Shown: one piece after another, positions 1-8,975 of the stretch | Numbering within the stretch: position 1 is the first letter of the stretch | How the letters are laid out: each line of letters opens with the position of its first letter | Assembly (NCBI GenBank): GCA_947476645.1 | Contig: CANJRM010000003.1 | Coordinates: forward strand, 18,637-82,636 | DNA from: Bacteroidota bacterium | GTDB lineage: Bacteria; Bacteroidota; Bacteroidia; Chitinophagales; LD1 | Length of the DNA: 64,000 nucleotides | Direction: 5' to 3' | Program-made: the position numbers and the translations under genes | The notes under the pieces: generated by a model | Database searches by the model: none | Told to the model about the DNA's origin: nothing | What the model saw: only the letters and a program-made list of their open reading frames with translations

Positions 1-789
1 GCTGAAGTGTTCATTATGCTGGGTGGCGAGGAGGTCAACAAATTCTTTAACATCGGGGCTGGTGATAAGGGTAGCCATGTGTGCACCACCAATTTTATCG
101 GGCATAATTACATTGTTTGCACCAGCGGTTTTCAATTTTTTAACCGAAGAATCATTCGATGCACGGCTGATGATTTTGAGATTAGGATTCAGCTCGCGTG
201 CGGTAAGTACTACAAAAACATTATCGGCATCATCGGGCAATGTACTGATAAGCGCAGCGGCATGTTCAATACCTGCTTCAATCAAAGTTTCATCGCGCGT
301 GGCATCATCTTCGAGGTAGTAATCAATTTCAAAGGGCAAATCATCTCTGCGGCTTTCTTTTTTTTCAATGACCACATAGTTATGGCGGCTGTTGTGAAAA
401 ATGCCGGCTGCCTCGCGACCATTGCGACCAAAACCGCAAATAATAATATGTCCTTTCAGTTCTTTAATGGAGTTTTTCATTTTGAAAAGTTTATACGTTC
501 TTGAAAATTCGCCTTCGAAAACATAACTCGAAAGTTGCGCAATAAAATAGGTAGCCACCGCCAGGTTTACGGTTATTAGAAAAATAGTGAACACTCTGCC
601 CGCATCGCTCAGCGGCTTTACTTCGGTAAAACCCACCGTGGAAAGTGTAATTACGGTCATGTAAAGCGATTCGATGGGCGTATAATCTTCAATGCCCATA
701 AAGCCCGCCATACCTATTACCACTATGCAAAAGAAGGCACCCAGCGATATATAAATTTTAAAGAAAGGCGAATTGCGAAACGAGTTCAT
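1..789 (-). CDS. Potassium channel protein with TrkA-N domain (3' end cut by window edge)
   Basis: Partial: 263 residues are visible from the ATG at 789 to the window edge, with no stop. The N-terminal part has two membrane segments (about residues 9-30 and 62-85) around a pore loop whose selectivity filter reads TLSTVGFTEVKP. A cytoplasmic RCK/TrkA-N domain starts near residue 105 with the Rossmann motif ICGFGRNGRE, followed by an acidic strand end (VVIEKK) and DDATRDETL. This is the layout of prokaryotic RCK-gated K+ channels at the inner membrane, where ligand or NAD(H) binding gates the pore. The filter has TVGF followed by T where TVGYGD is usual, so ion selectivity is less certain. Alternative: a related cation channel. 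The start gives a short hydrophilic leader before the first helix. Confidence 0.88.
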   Translation of the reverse strand, partial: MNSFRNSPFFKIYISLGAFFCIVVIGMAGFMGIEDYTPIESLYMTVITLSTVGFTEVKPLSDAGRVFTIFLITVNLAVATYFIAQLSSYVFEGEFSRTYKLFKMKNSIKELKGHIIICGFGRNGREAAGIFHNSRHNYVVIEKKESRRDDLPFEIDYYLEDDATRDETLIEAGIEHAAALISTLPDDADNVFVVLTARELNPNLKIISRASNDSSVKKLKTAGANNVIMPDKIGGAHMATLITSPDVKEFVDLLATQHNEHFS

Positions 790-921
790 GATTTATTTGA
801 GCGAATGAAAATAAAATTAGTGGTGGAATAAAGTTTGTGCAATAAAACTAAACGAAGCAGCGAGGTTCATTTCTATTTCGGTGTTTTCGATTTTATGATG
901 AAAAAAATTTTCGGTTTGCAC

Positions 922-1215
922 AAGTTAACCGTTAATCAGCCCAAATTATCGGTTAAACAGCCCAAGTTAACCATTAAACAAACCCGATTATCGACTAAAC
1001 AGACTAGATTATCCAATATTTTATCGAAGAGAGCGATAGTTTTGATTAAAGCAACGATAGGTTTGATTAAAGTAGCGATAGTTTTGATTAAAGCAGCCAT
1101 AGTTTTGATTAAAGTAGCGATTGTTTTGATTAAGAAATCCATTATTCTGCTCCTTTTATTGATTAATCTGTTCCCTTTTCTGATAATTCTGTTCCCTTTT
1201 TCGATTATTCTGTTA
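922..1215. repeat. Intergenic array of 14 x 21-bp units, each made of three heptamers
   Basis: The 608-bp gap 790-1397 holds no convincing gene. From 922 to 1215 the sequence is in continuous 21-bp phase for 14 units. Units 1-5 share a TTAACC/GGTTAA-like style, units 6-10 share a TTTGATTAAAG style, and units 11-14 a TTCTGTTCC style. The middle heptamer (positions 8-14) stays related to CGATTAT in almost every unit while the outer two heptamers change between blocks. Because 21 is a multiple of three, reading frames stay open across it on both strands and encode heptad-like peptides. I read these as by-products. There is no unique spacer, so it is not a CRISPR. Confidence 0.85.
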
Positions 1216-1397
1216 CTATTTTTCAAAGTAACAATGCAGTTTTATGGTGTTTTGATGTGTTTTTGGCTTGTTCAATCAGCTTTAAAGGTAAAACAGGTAG
1301 TTTGTTCTATTTCGAAGAACACAGAATTGCTCTTTGGCGGCAAGCGCTGCCCAACCAGGGTTAAGCCCCTGGTGTTTTTGCCTAAAAAAGTCAATTC

Positions 1398-3836
1398 TTA
1401 TTTCAACTGGGCTTCAATAATCTTTCTTTCCCAGTCTTTCCATTTGGTGAGTTCAAAAATTGCTTTCGCCATTTCTGAATTAGAAGGGGTTTTTACCAAA
1501 CTCTTCAGGCATTTTGAAGCCGGATTGGCCAGGCGGCTGTTGGTATAAGTGCAGGCGTTGAAAAGGTTTTTGATTACCTCTTCATTGCAATACTCTAATC
1601 GTTCAATGGCTTCGAAAGCACGGGTGCGGGTTCTGAATTCAAAATGATTCGAAGCATAGGTGGTCAGTTCTTTTCTCGCTTCTTCAACATTTGCGGTGCC
1701 GTATTTGATTTTCATTTCGAGCCATGCCATGCGCACATTATCGTTTAGGCCATACAGGTTTTTTGTTTGCGCTAAATAGGTTTGGGCTTTAGCAGAAAAC
1801 TGTTTACACAGTTTGCGCAACGCTGTTTCAATATTGATGTAAGAAGTATCGCTGAGTATTTTTTCTACATCGGGCACAATAGCCGCAGGAAAAGTATCGA
1901 GGTAGTCCAAAACACTTCTGCGTACCATCATATCTTTATCATGTAAAGCAGTTTGAAACAGTTGATAGCTTGCCGCTGTGGTATCTTTAGAAAGCTGATG
2001 AACAATTTCAGCTTTCAGCGTTTGAAAATTATTTTCCTTGAAAGTTTTCACCAGCAAATCTCGCTTTCTTTCAATCGATGTATCGAGCAAAGCGCGCAAA
2101 GCATCATATCTATCCATGAAATGTTTTGCCTTCAATAACTGCGAACTCAGCTCATCGAAACTCTTTTTGAATTCAACGCTCTTAATAATGTTAGAACCCG
2201 GGTCAAAGAGCACATAATCAATTTCGGCACCGGGTGTTGCATTTAAATAAACGGTATCAGCGGCACGACTCAACCATTCTTTTGAACTTGAAGAAGAACC
2301 ATCTTTGAAATGAGCTTCAAACACAATCGGCATTTTGAAGTAGCCGGTTAACTCATCTACTTTTTGTTTTTGATTTACAAAAACAGCCACACGTTCTTTT
2401 TGTTTTTCGTAGCTCACAACATATTCCGGAAAGCCCGCACGATTAATCCACTCATCAAAAAACCAATCGAGGTTAACTCCCGCGGTTTCCATAAACGTCA
2501 TTTTAAAATCGCTGGTAAGAACGTTTGAATAAGCGTGTTTCTTTAAATAATTTGTCACACTTCTTTTGTAAACCGAATCACCAACAACGTATCGAATCAT
2601 ATCAATCACCGCACTTCCTTTAGGATAATGCCTGTTACTACCGCCCATGGTGTGCGCCACCGGATAACGATTGATTTTATCGGCATTCATAGCGTTGTTC
2701 TGCTCCATTCGTCTGTCCCATTCGTAGCGGTCTTCACCCAAAACATGATGAATGAATTGTTTGGCGTAATAAGTGGCAAAACTTTCGTGTAACCAATGGT
2801 GAGTACCGCTGTATTCGGTAATATAATCTCCAAACCATTGATGGGTTAGTTCATGGGTATTGGTAGAAACATAAGGGCGTTCTAAAACGGTGCGCTTATC
2901 GTTCAAATAAAAATCTCCGTAAACAGTTGCCGTAGTATTTTCCATAGCGCCATACATAAAATCCTGCACGGGCACATTGCAATACGTTTCCCACGGATAG
3001 CGCACTCCGGTTTGTTCGCAAAGCCAATCCATCATCTCAGCACTGTATTCATAAGTAGGGTTTGCGGTTTCAGGATGGTCGGCATAATAGTACTGGCGGC
3101 TTACCATTCCGTTCCTGCTCTTGAAATCTTTGTAAGCATATTTATCAATGCCTATCATAATTAGGTAAGGAACCATCGGTTTGCTCATCGCATAATCCCA
3201 GGTAGCGGTCCCATCTGCATTTTTCTTTTTCTCTTTCAGCACACCGTTTGAAACAACCGTGTATGCCGAATCAAAAGTGATAGTCGTCTCGGTAATCAAT
3301 TTATCATTCACATCATCGTAACATGGAATCCAATGACGGTTGTCAATGCCCTGTCCTTGTGTCCATATTTGTTTGCGCGTGAAATATCTGTCGTTGGTTG
3401 TATTCTTCGCATCCACATTCCATCCGATGAAATAGAGTCCTTTTCTTGGTGTGGCTTCGTAACTTATTTCAAGTTTGTATTGCTTATTCCAATCAAGCGG
3501 GGGAAGAAAACGAACAATCAAACCAAAACTATCGGTAACGAATTTAGTTTCCTTTCCGTTTAGCGAAACAGATTTGATATCAATGCCGGGAGCATTCAAA
3601 AACAAAGTATCTGTTACATACTGAATGGGACGAAAATCATACTTCACTTTGCCAATTACTTTGCCTTCCTGTGTGTTGAACTTTACATCCAGATTCATTT
3701 TCAAAAAGTCAACATTATGTTCTCTTATTCTGCCGTTGTCATCGCGCAGATAACAGATGGAAGTATCTTGAGCAAGCGAAAAGTGAAAAGTAAAAAGCGA
3801 AAAGTAAAGGGTAAGAACAGTGAAGAGAAATTTCAT
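1398..3836 (-). CDS. M1 family metallo-aminopeptidase, secreted
   Basis: An 812-residue zinc aminopeptidase that removes N-terminal residues from peptides, probably in the periplasm. The exopeptidase motif GAMEN is at residues 296-300. The zinc site HELTH is at 328-332, with the third ligand E351 in LHESFA, which is the HEXXH-X18-E spacing of the family. An N-terminal beta domain (about 25-200) precedes the catalytic core, and a helical repeat C-terminus follows from about 570. The signal peptide MKFLFTVLTLYFSLFTFHFSLAQ is unusual because its DNA is a tandem heptamer array (3776-3817). Start chosen at the ATG directly before this signal. It may share a transcript with the hydrolase gene ending 8 bp upstream. 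Confidence 0.93.
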   Translation of the reverse strand: MKFLFTVLTLYFSLFTFHFSLAQDTSICYLRDDNGRIREHNVDFLKMNLDVKFNTQEGKVIGKVKYDFRPIQYVTDTLFLNAPGIDIKSVSLNGKETKFVTDSFGLIVRFLPPLDWNKQYKLEISYEATPRKGLYFIGWNVDAKNTTNDRYFTRKQIWTQGQGIDNRHWIPCYDDVNDKLITETTITFDSAYTVVSNGVLKEKKKNADGTATWDYAMSKPMVPYLIMIGIDKYAYKDFKSRNGMVSRQYYYADHPETANPTYEYSAEMMDWLCEQTGVRYPWETYCNVPVQDFMYGAMENTTATVYGDFYLNDKRTVLERPYVSTNTHELTHQWFGDYITEYSGTHHWLHESFATYYAKQFIHHVLGEDRYEWDRRMEQNNAMNADKINRYPVAHTMGGSNRHYPKGSAVIDMIRYVVGDSVYKRSVTNYLKKHAYSNVLTSDFKMTFMETAGVNLDWFFDEWINRAGFPEYVVSYEKQKERVAVFVNQKQKVDELTGYFKMPIVFEAHFKDGSSSSSKEWLSRAADTVYLNATPGAEIDYVLFDPGSNIIKSVEFKKSFDELSSQLLKAKHFMDRYDALRALLDTSIERKRDLLVKTFKENNFQTLKAEIVHQLSKDTTAASYQLFQTALHDKDMMVRRSVLDYLDTFPAAIVPDVEKILSDTSYINIETALRKLCKQFSAKAQTYLAQTKNLYGLNDNVRMAWLEMKIKYGTANVEEARKELTTYASNHFEFRTRTRAFEAIERLEYCNEEVIKNLFNACTYTNSRLANPASKCLKSLVKTPSNSEMAKAIFELTKWKDWERKIIEAQLK
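3776..3817. repeat. Heptamer array inside the signal peptide codons of the M1 aminopeptidase
   Basis: On the + strand the units are GCGAAAA, GTGAAAA, GTAAAAA, GCGAAAA, GTAAAGG and GTAAGAA. These are six heptamers, the first five giving 35 bp. On the coding strand they become TTTTCGC/TTTTCAC-type units and encode the alternating Phe/Leu/Ser/Thr hydrophobic core of the signal peptide. Confidence 0.8.
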
Positions 3837-3844
3837 TGGTGATT

Positions 3845-4393
3845 TTACTTTATCAGTTTGCTGATGGCCTTGAATTCATCGGTGCCGGCTTTATCTAAAA
3901 GCATAAACAGAATCATTTCGGTAGAAACTATAAAGGCGCCTGCCTGTCGCATTCTTTCTAAAGCCAGTTGTTTGTTTTCCGGTGTGCGCGATGAAACTGC
4001 ATCGGCTACAACATGCACTTCGTAACCCGCTTTAATCGCATCTAAGGTTGTTTTCAAAACACAAATGTGTGATTCAGCCCCGCAAATAATCAACGACTTT
4101 ACATTCGTCAACTTTAATTGCTCACTCACGGGCTCGCTCAGCATACAACTGAAACAAACTTTCTCAATAATGTTTGCCTTCTTCGGCAGTTGAACTTCTT
4201 TACAGGTATTGCCTAATCCCTTAGGATATTGTTCGGTGATAATAGTTTCGAGATTGAGTATTTCCGCCCCTCGCAAAAGTTTATTCACGTTACTAAAAAC
4301 TTTTTCCTGTTCAAAAATCACAGGCATCAATCTTTCCTGAACATCTATAACTAAAAGTGCAGTGTGTTCGCGTTGAGGTATTCCTAAATTCAT
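3845..4393 (-). CDS. Isochorismatase-family cysteine hydrolase
   Basis: A 182-residue cytosolic hydrolase of the isochorismatase/nicotinamidase superfamily. The likely catalytic triad is visible: D17 in LLVIDVQE, K78 in NIIEKVCFS and C111 in GAESHICV. The conserved segment VHVVADAVSSRTPENK follows. The substrate is not evident. The length and the ESHICV motif resemble YcaC-like and MhqD-neighbouring hydrolases more than nicotinamidases, since no metal-binding DxHxxxxH is apparent. It lies 21 bp downstream of the ThDP enzyme on the same strand, and that gap is three GTTTnnn heptamers (4394-4414). Co-transcription is likely. Confidence 0.88.
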   Translation of the reverse strand: MNLGIPQREHTALLVIDVQERLMPVIFEQEKVFSNVNKLLRGAEILNLETIITEQYPKGLGNTCKEVQLPKKANIIEKVCFSCMLSEPVSEQLKLTNVKSLIICGAESHICVLKTTLDAIKAGYEVHVVADAVSSRTPENKQLALERMRQAGAFIVSTEMILFMLLDKAGTDEFKAISKLIK

Positions 4394-4414
4394 GTTTGTA
4401 GTTTAAAGTTTATG
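4394..4414. repeat. Three GTTTnnn heptamers filling an operon gap
   Basis: GTTTGTA, GTTTAAA and GTTTATG fill exactly the 21 bp between the stop of the ThDP enzyme (4415) and the start codon at 4393. It is short, so chance is possible, but it matches the heptamer style of the other arrays in this window. Confidence 0.45.
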
Positions 4415-6145
4415 TTACATCGAAATTGAACCCTTTCTGAAATCCGTCTTCCCGATAATCGCATTAATGATATAAGGCGTTCCTTTGCGTGAAAGTGTTT
4501 TAGCTTCCACCACAGCAGCGTTAAACTGGTCGAGGTTTTCTACGCGCACTCCTTCTGCACCAAACGCTTTACCTATGTTTTGATAATCGCTAAGCGCAAG
4601 ATTCATCGCGCAATCGCTTTGCAGAAACTCCACCTGGTCACGCGCAATCTGACTCCAACAAGCATCGTTACCAATCACAGAAATAACCGGAAGATTATGT
4701 CGAACAAAGGTGTCGTATTCCATTAAACTGTATCCTGCACTACCATCACCGTAAATAATCCAAACATCTTTTTCAGGGAAAACCAATTTAGCACCAAGCG
4801 CAAATCCTGCGCCTACTCCAAGCGTTCCAAACACTCCCGGGTCGAGCCAGCTCAATGGTTTCCGCGGACGAAGTGTATAAGCAGAAGTAGCTACAAAATC
4901 CCCACCATCGGCAATAAGTATTGTGTTCTCATCTAACTCCGGTTCCAAATTGCGGAAGAGTTTTATTGGATTGATTCCGCGATTAACTTCTGCATTTGCC
5001 TGCTCATTAATATTGGCTTCGCGTTTTGCATCACGAGCACGAAGTGATTCTAACCATGAAGAATAATTGCCCTGATATTTTTCTGAAAGCGCAATCAAAA
5101 AATCCTGCGGGTCGGCATGAATCGCGAGTGTAGGAGTTTTGTTCTTCGTTAAATCCTCTTTACTACGGTTGATGGAAATAAATTTTCTTCCGCCAATATG
5201 ATTGCCGTAATCCAAACGGAAATCATTCGGCACACCTGCCAGAATAATTAAGTCAGATTCCTTGATGCAATCTTTACGATGATGGCGCATCTGCAAATCG
5301 TTTTCCTTGCCAAGCAATCCTCTTCCCATTCCGCTTAAGTAAACCGGAATGCCAAGTTTGCTCACTGCTTCGGCTAACGCATTTGCTTTTTGCGGATTCA
5401 TCATCGCTCCGCTTCCAATCAGCATCACGGGTTTCGATGCCGCTTTAATCCTCGAAATCGCTTTATCAATTTGCGAAGCAGAATGCTTCGGATAAGTGAC
5501 CTTTATAGCCGGTGCGTTGAAGTCAACGCTTTCTTTTCCGGCAAATAAATTCTTCGCGTGGTTATTGATATACCACTGCACAATGCGTTCCTGAAAATTC
5601 TTTGGCGGCTCTTCTTTGCTCTTGGCTCCATACCAACTACGCACTAACTCTTCTCCATACAAAGTATCAATAGGGCATTCTACATAAACAGGACCGGGAA
5701 CACCTTCTTGCGCAATAGCAAATGCTTTTTCAATCGTTGGCACAATCTCTTTCACTTTTGAAATGGTAGTGCTGTATTTACACACTGCTTTCATAATCGA
5801 GAGTTGGTCAATATCTTGCAAACTTCCTCTGCCTTTCAGAATTGTTGCTGCACCACCTCCTAAAAGAATTAATGGCGATTGTGCGAGTGCTGCATTTTTT
5901 ACCGCAGTAATAGTATTGGTTAAACCTGGACCTGCCGTAACCACTGCCACACCCGGAATACCCGTTAAGCGCGAAACTGCATCTGCTGCAAAAACAGAAT
6001 TCACTTCATGGCGAGTGTCAATTACTCTTATGCCAAGTTTCTGTGCTGAAACAAAAATGGGCGACACATGCCCGCCACAAAGCGTGAACAAAAATTTTAC
6101 ACCTTGTTTCTGTAATACTTTCGCAATTATTTCGCCTCCGTTCAT
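4415..6145 (-). CDS. Thiamine-diphosphate enzyme, acetolactate synthase / 2-hydroxyacyl-CoA lyase-like
   Basis: 576 residues with the three-domain ThDP fold. The N-terminal pyrimidine-binding domain has the activating glutamate E47 in RHEVNSVFAADA and TAGPGLTN. The central domain carries PVMLIGSGAM. The C-terminal domain has the Mg/diphosphate motif GDGSAGYS at 466-473, ending in N493 of IGNDACWSQI. The IGNDACWSQIARDQ segment resembles the ILVBL/HACL2 branch (2-hydroxyacyl-CoA lyase-like) more than classical IlvB. No regulatory subunit or other branched-chain gene is nearby, which also argues against a role in valine/isoleucine synthesis. Exact reaction not assigned. Probably cytosolic, and probably in one operon with the isochorismatase-type gene. 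Confidence 0.88.
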   Translation of the reverse strand: MNGGEIIAKVLQKQGVKFLFTLCGGHVSPIFVSAQKLGIRVIDTRHEVNSVFAADAVSRLTGIPGVAVVTAGPGLTNTITAVKNAALAQSPLILLGGGAATILKGRGSLQDIDQLSIMKAVCKYSTTISKVKEIVPTIEKAFAIAQEGVPGPVYVECPIDTLYGEELVRSWYGAKSKEEPPKNFQERIVQWYINNHAKNLFAGKESVDFNAPAIKVTYPKHSASQIDKAISRIKAASKPVMLIGSGAMMNPQKANALAEAVSKLGIPVYLSGMGRGLLGKENDLQMRHHRKDCIKESDLIILAGVPNDFRLDYGNHIGGRKFISINRSKEDLTKNKTPTLAIHADPQDFLIALSEKYQGNYSSWLESLRARDAKREANINEQANAEVNRGINPIKLFRNLEPELDENTILIADGGDFVATSAYTLRPRKPLSWLDPGVFGTLGVGAGFALGAKLVFPEKDVWIIYGDGSAGYSLMEYDTFVRHNLPVISVIGNDACWSQIARDQVEFLQSDCAMNLALSDYQNIGKAFGAEGVRVENLDQFNAAVVEAKTLSRKGTPYIINAIIGKTDFRKGSISM

Positions 6146-6305
6146 GGTTTGTGTTTATAGTGTGAGAAAGAGGTGGTGAAAATAAGAAGCACGGGTAACT
6201 TTCAAAGTTTATAGAAAATAGGAGAGAAGTCCGTTCAATAAAAATTCAAAAAACCTGCGTAGTAAAGTTCATCCCTTTATCTTCGCACGAAATTTTATTG
6301 AGCAA

Positions 6306-6863
6306 ATGAAAAACACTATCACCATTTTTTTGCTGGCGCTTTTAGTAGTAGTTGTTTCTTTTTTGGTTTATCAGAATTACAATCTGAATAAAAAAGTGGA
6401 AGAGCTTTCTAGTAATAAAACTGAAACAAAAGCATCTCCTGTAAAAACCGAAACACAAAATTCAGAACCAAGTCCGTTCGACAGACCGAATAACGACCCT
6501 GCTATGTTGAATCAACCAGCCGAGCCGCCTGCGAATCCTGATTTAACTTCCATTCATTTCGGAAGATTGGTGCACGAATTTGGGAAGATTAAGCAAGGCG
6601 AATTCGTAAGCACGAATTTTAAATTTGTAAACACCGGCAAGAAACCACTCTTTGTTATTAAAGCAGAAGGTTCTTGCGGTTGCACTGTTCCTCGCTGGAC
6701 GCGCGAAGCAATTTTGCCCGGTAATGAAGGAAGTATTTTTGTTCAGTTCGATAGCCACAACAAAAAAGGAGAAGTAGAAAAAACGGTAACCGTTACTACG
6801 AATACTGAACCAAGAAACACGGTGCTTACTGTTAAGTCAACGGTAGTTCCCGAAGATAAATAA
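6306..6863 (+). CDS. DUF1573 protein with N-terminal membrane anchor
   Basis: 185 residues. An N-terminal hydrophobic helix (about 5-23) is followed by a charged, Pro-rich linker (25-80) and a DUF1573 immunoglobulin-like domain (about 85-180) with the family's EGSCGCT and FDSHNKKGEVEKTVTVTTN segments. DUF1573 proteins are common in Bacteroidota and are thought to be periplasmic or surface beta-sandwich domains. No enzymatic role is known. It is the first gene of a + cluster with ruvX (3-bp gap) and def. The 160-bp upstream gap shared with the divergent ThDP gene contains TTATCTTCG, a weak match to the TAnnTTTG promoter box. Confidence 0.85.
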   Translation: MKNTITIFLLALLVVVVSFLVYQNYNLNKKVEELSSNKTETKASPVKTETQNSEPSPFDRPNNDPAMLNQPAEPPANPDLTSIHFGRLVHEFGKIKQGEFVSTNFKFVNTGKKPLFVIKAEGSCGCTVPRWTREAILPGNEGSIFVQFDSHNKKGEVEKTVTVTTNTEPRNTVLTVKSTVVPEDK

Positions 6864-6866
6864 ACC

Positions 6867-7283
6867 ATGAGCAGAGTTTTAGCTTTCGATTTTGGATTGA
6901 GAAGAGTGGGTGTTGCTGTAACTGACCCTTTGCAGATTATTGCCAACACGCTCGAAACAATACCAACGAAAGAAATTTTTGCTTTCGTTAAAGCGTATTG
7001 CACAAAAGAAGAAGTGGAAGCTTTTGTAGTGGGTTATCCGTTTGCACACGGCCATACTGAAAATGAAATTGTAAAACACATTGACACGTTTATTGCGAAG
7101 CTCAACGAAATTTATCCCGATAAAAAAGTTCACAAGGTTGATGAAAGTTTTACTTCTAAAATTGCCAAACAAACGCTTTTGCTTAGTGGAGTGAATAAAA
7201 AGGAGAGGAGAAACAAAGGAAATGTAGACGCTATCAGTGCAAACATTATTCTTCAATCGTATCTCGAGATGAAAACAAAATGA
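6867..7283 (+). CDS. ruvX: Putative pre-16S rRNA nuclease / Holliday junction resolvase-like YqgF
   Basis: 138 residues, the normal length for YqgF/RuvX. The RNase H-like fold begins with LAFDFGLRRVGVAVTD, where the first Asp is a metal ligand. VVGYP and DESFTSKIA follow, and the C-terminal KKERRNKGNVDAISA supplies the last catalytic Asp. The family matures the 16S rRNA 5' end and was first proposed as a Holliday junction resolvase. The start codon is 3 bp after the stop of the DUF1573 gene, so they are probably co-transcribed. Confidence 0.95.
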   Translation: MSRVLAFDFGLRRVGVAVTDPLQIIANTLETIPTKEIFAFVKAYCTKEEVEAFVVGYPFAHGHTENEIVKHIDTFIAKLNEIYPDKKVHKVDESFTSKIAKQTLLLSGVNKKERRNKGNVDAISANIILQSYLEMKTK

Positions 7284-7314
7284 TTTGTTTTAATTCGCAA
7301 CTCAAAATTTAAAA

Positions 7315-7872
7315 ATGGTTCTTCCTATTGTAGCTTATGGCGACCCTGTTTTACGCAAAGTAGGTGTGGAGATAACGAAAGATTATCCGCATCTCGAAAA
7401 ATTGCTTGACGATATGTTTGAAACGATGGAAAAGAGCAAAGGTGTTGGTTTGGCTGCTCCGCAGGTGAACAGAGCTATACGTTTGTTTGTAATCGACAGC
7501 AGACGTATGTATGACGAAGGCGAAAAGAACGAAGGCATTCGCGAAGTTTTTATCAATGCAAAAATGTTGGAAGAAACAGGTGATGACTGGGCGTATGAAG
7601 AAGGATGTTTGAGTATTCCCAATATTCGCGAAGAGGTTTATAGAGAAGAAAAAATCCGCATTCAGTATTTGGATCGCGATTTTAAAAAGCACGAAAAAAC
7701 ATTTACGGGTTTAACCGCTCGTGTAATTCAACACGAATACGACCATATAGAAGGTAAGCTTTTCATTGACCACCTCCAACCCCTTAAGAGAACTTTACTC
7801 AAAGGTCGTCTCGAAAAAATTTCGAAAGGAAAGGTAGATGTAGAATACAAAATGAAGTTTCCGAAACTCTAA
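7315..7872 (+). CDS. def: Peptide deformylase
   Basis: 185 residues. Removes the N-formyl group from nascent proteins, using a metal held by C98 (EEGCLSIP) and the HEYDH motif (H140, H144, with E141 as the catalytic base). The first conserved motif GVGLAAPQV is also intact. Start ATG at 7315 gives the standard N-terminus MVLPIVAYGDPVLR. It ends exactly where the convergent hydrolase ends (stop codons adjacent at 7872/7873). Likely last gene of the DUF1573-ruvX-def cluster. Confidence 0.97.
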   Translation: MVLPIVAYGDPVLRKVGVEITKDYPHLEKLLDDMFETMEKSKGVGLAAPQVNRAIRLFVIDSRRMYDEGEKNEGIREVFINAKMLEETGDDWAYEEGCLSIPNIREEVYREEKIRIQYLDRDFKKHEKTFTGLTARVIQHEYDHIEGKLFIDHLQPLKRTLLKGRLEKISKGKVDVEYKMKFPKL

Positions 7873-8880
7873 TTAGAAACTTCCTTTCTCTACATCCTTA
7901 AAATAAGCTAGCAGATATTTGAAATAATTCTCCTGGTCGTCCCACATGGAAAGGTGACTGCCGTTTTCGCAAACGTGCATGCGACTGTTTGGAATCAGCG
8001 ACTTCATTTTTTCAATATCTGCAACGCGCATACTGTCGTATCTGCCTACAAGCAGCAAAGTTTTGTTTGCAATTTTATGCAGGTCGTTCCAGCGGTCCCA
8101 GTCTTTAAAAGTTCCGGTAACCACAAATTCATTATTGCCCTGCATGGTGTTGTAAACGGGAGCCGCTAAGTGCTTAAACATTCGCGTAACCGGCTCGGGC
8201 CATGGAACGATGCGACAAATGTGTTTGTTGTAAAGTTCATTGATGAGCAAGTCCTGATATTCTTTTGCATCCCATTGTTCTTTCGCTTCATATTGCTCCA
8301 TCATCTTTACGGTTGCAGCAGGAAATTTATCACGCAACTCGTTCACATATTTCAGATAAGAAGGAATGCTTGCCGTCATGTTCGAAATAATTAAGCCCTT
8401 CAGGTTCTTTCCATACTTCAATGCATATTCAATGCTGAGCATTCCGCCCCAGCTTTGTCCGTAGAGATAAAAGTCTTCTAACCCTAAACCTTTGCGCACT
8501 TGTTCAACCTCTTCGGTAAAGCGTTCAATGTTCCAAAGTTTTTTGTTGTCGGGTTTGTCGGAATACTCTGAGCCAAGCTGGTCGTAGTAATAAAACTCAA
8601 TGCCTTCCTGCGGCAAAAAATCTTCAAAGCATTCAAAGTATTCGTGTGTGCATCCGGGTCCGCCATGTAAAGTGAGCACTTTTATTTTTCCGTTGCCCAC
8701 TTTTTTCGTCCACACTTTGTAGCCGCCATCAATCTCAATCATTTTTACGCCACCTGTTTTAACTTCTCCGGGTTGATATTGCCAACTCACCGATGGTTTG
8801 GAAAATAAATTAGCAAGAGGAAGCGATGATAAAGCCAAAGCGAAGTTGGCTTTCAGATAATCTTTACGTGTTAGTGGCAT
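7873..8880 (-). CDS. Proline iminopeptidase-like alpha/beta hydrolase (S33)
   Basis: 335 residues from the ATG at 8880. A longer frame from 8961 exists, but its 27 extra residues are atypical and precede a good signal-like start (MPLTRKDYLKANFALALSSLPLANLF). The oxyanion motif HGGPG is at 72-76, the nucleophile S143 in GQSWGG, the acid D282 in VGRYDSM and the catalytic His H309 in NGSHLSMWDD. This matches prolyl aminopeptidases, which release N-terminal proline. Related tricorn-factor-like peptidases are possible. The N-terminus suggests export, probably to the periplasm. Confidence 0.88.
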   Translation of the reverse strand: MPLTRKDYLKANFALALSSLPLANLFSKPSVSWQYQPGEVKTGGVKMIEIDGGYKVWTKKVGNGKIKVLTLHGGPGCTHEYFECFEDFLPQEGIEFYYYDQLGSEYSDKPDNKKLWNIERFTEEVEQVRKGLGLEDFYLYGQSWGGMLSIEYALKYGKNLKGLIISNMTASIPSYLKYVNELRDKFPAATVKMMEQYEAKEQWDAKEYQDLLINELYNKHICRIVPWPEPVTRMFKHLAAPVYNTMQGNNEFVVTGTFKDWDRWNDLHKIANKTLLLVGRYDSMRVADIEKMKSLIPNSRMHVCENGSHLSMWDDQENYFKYLLAYFKDVEKGSF

Positions 8881-8975
8881 ACAATAGAATTTGTTCGAAG
8901 ATGAGAAATAGAAATTGCTTTTTTCAATAGACACCAAAACATTTCTGTGGAAATTCGTCACATGCGTTTACTCTA

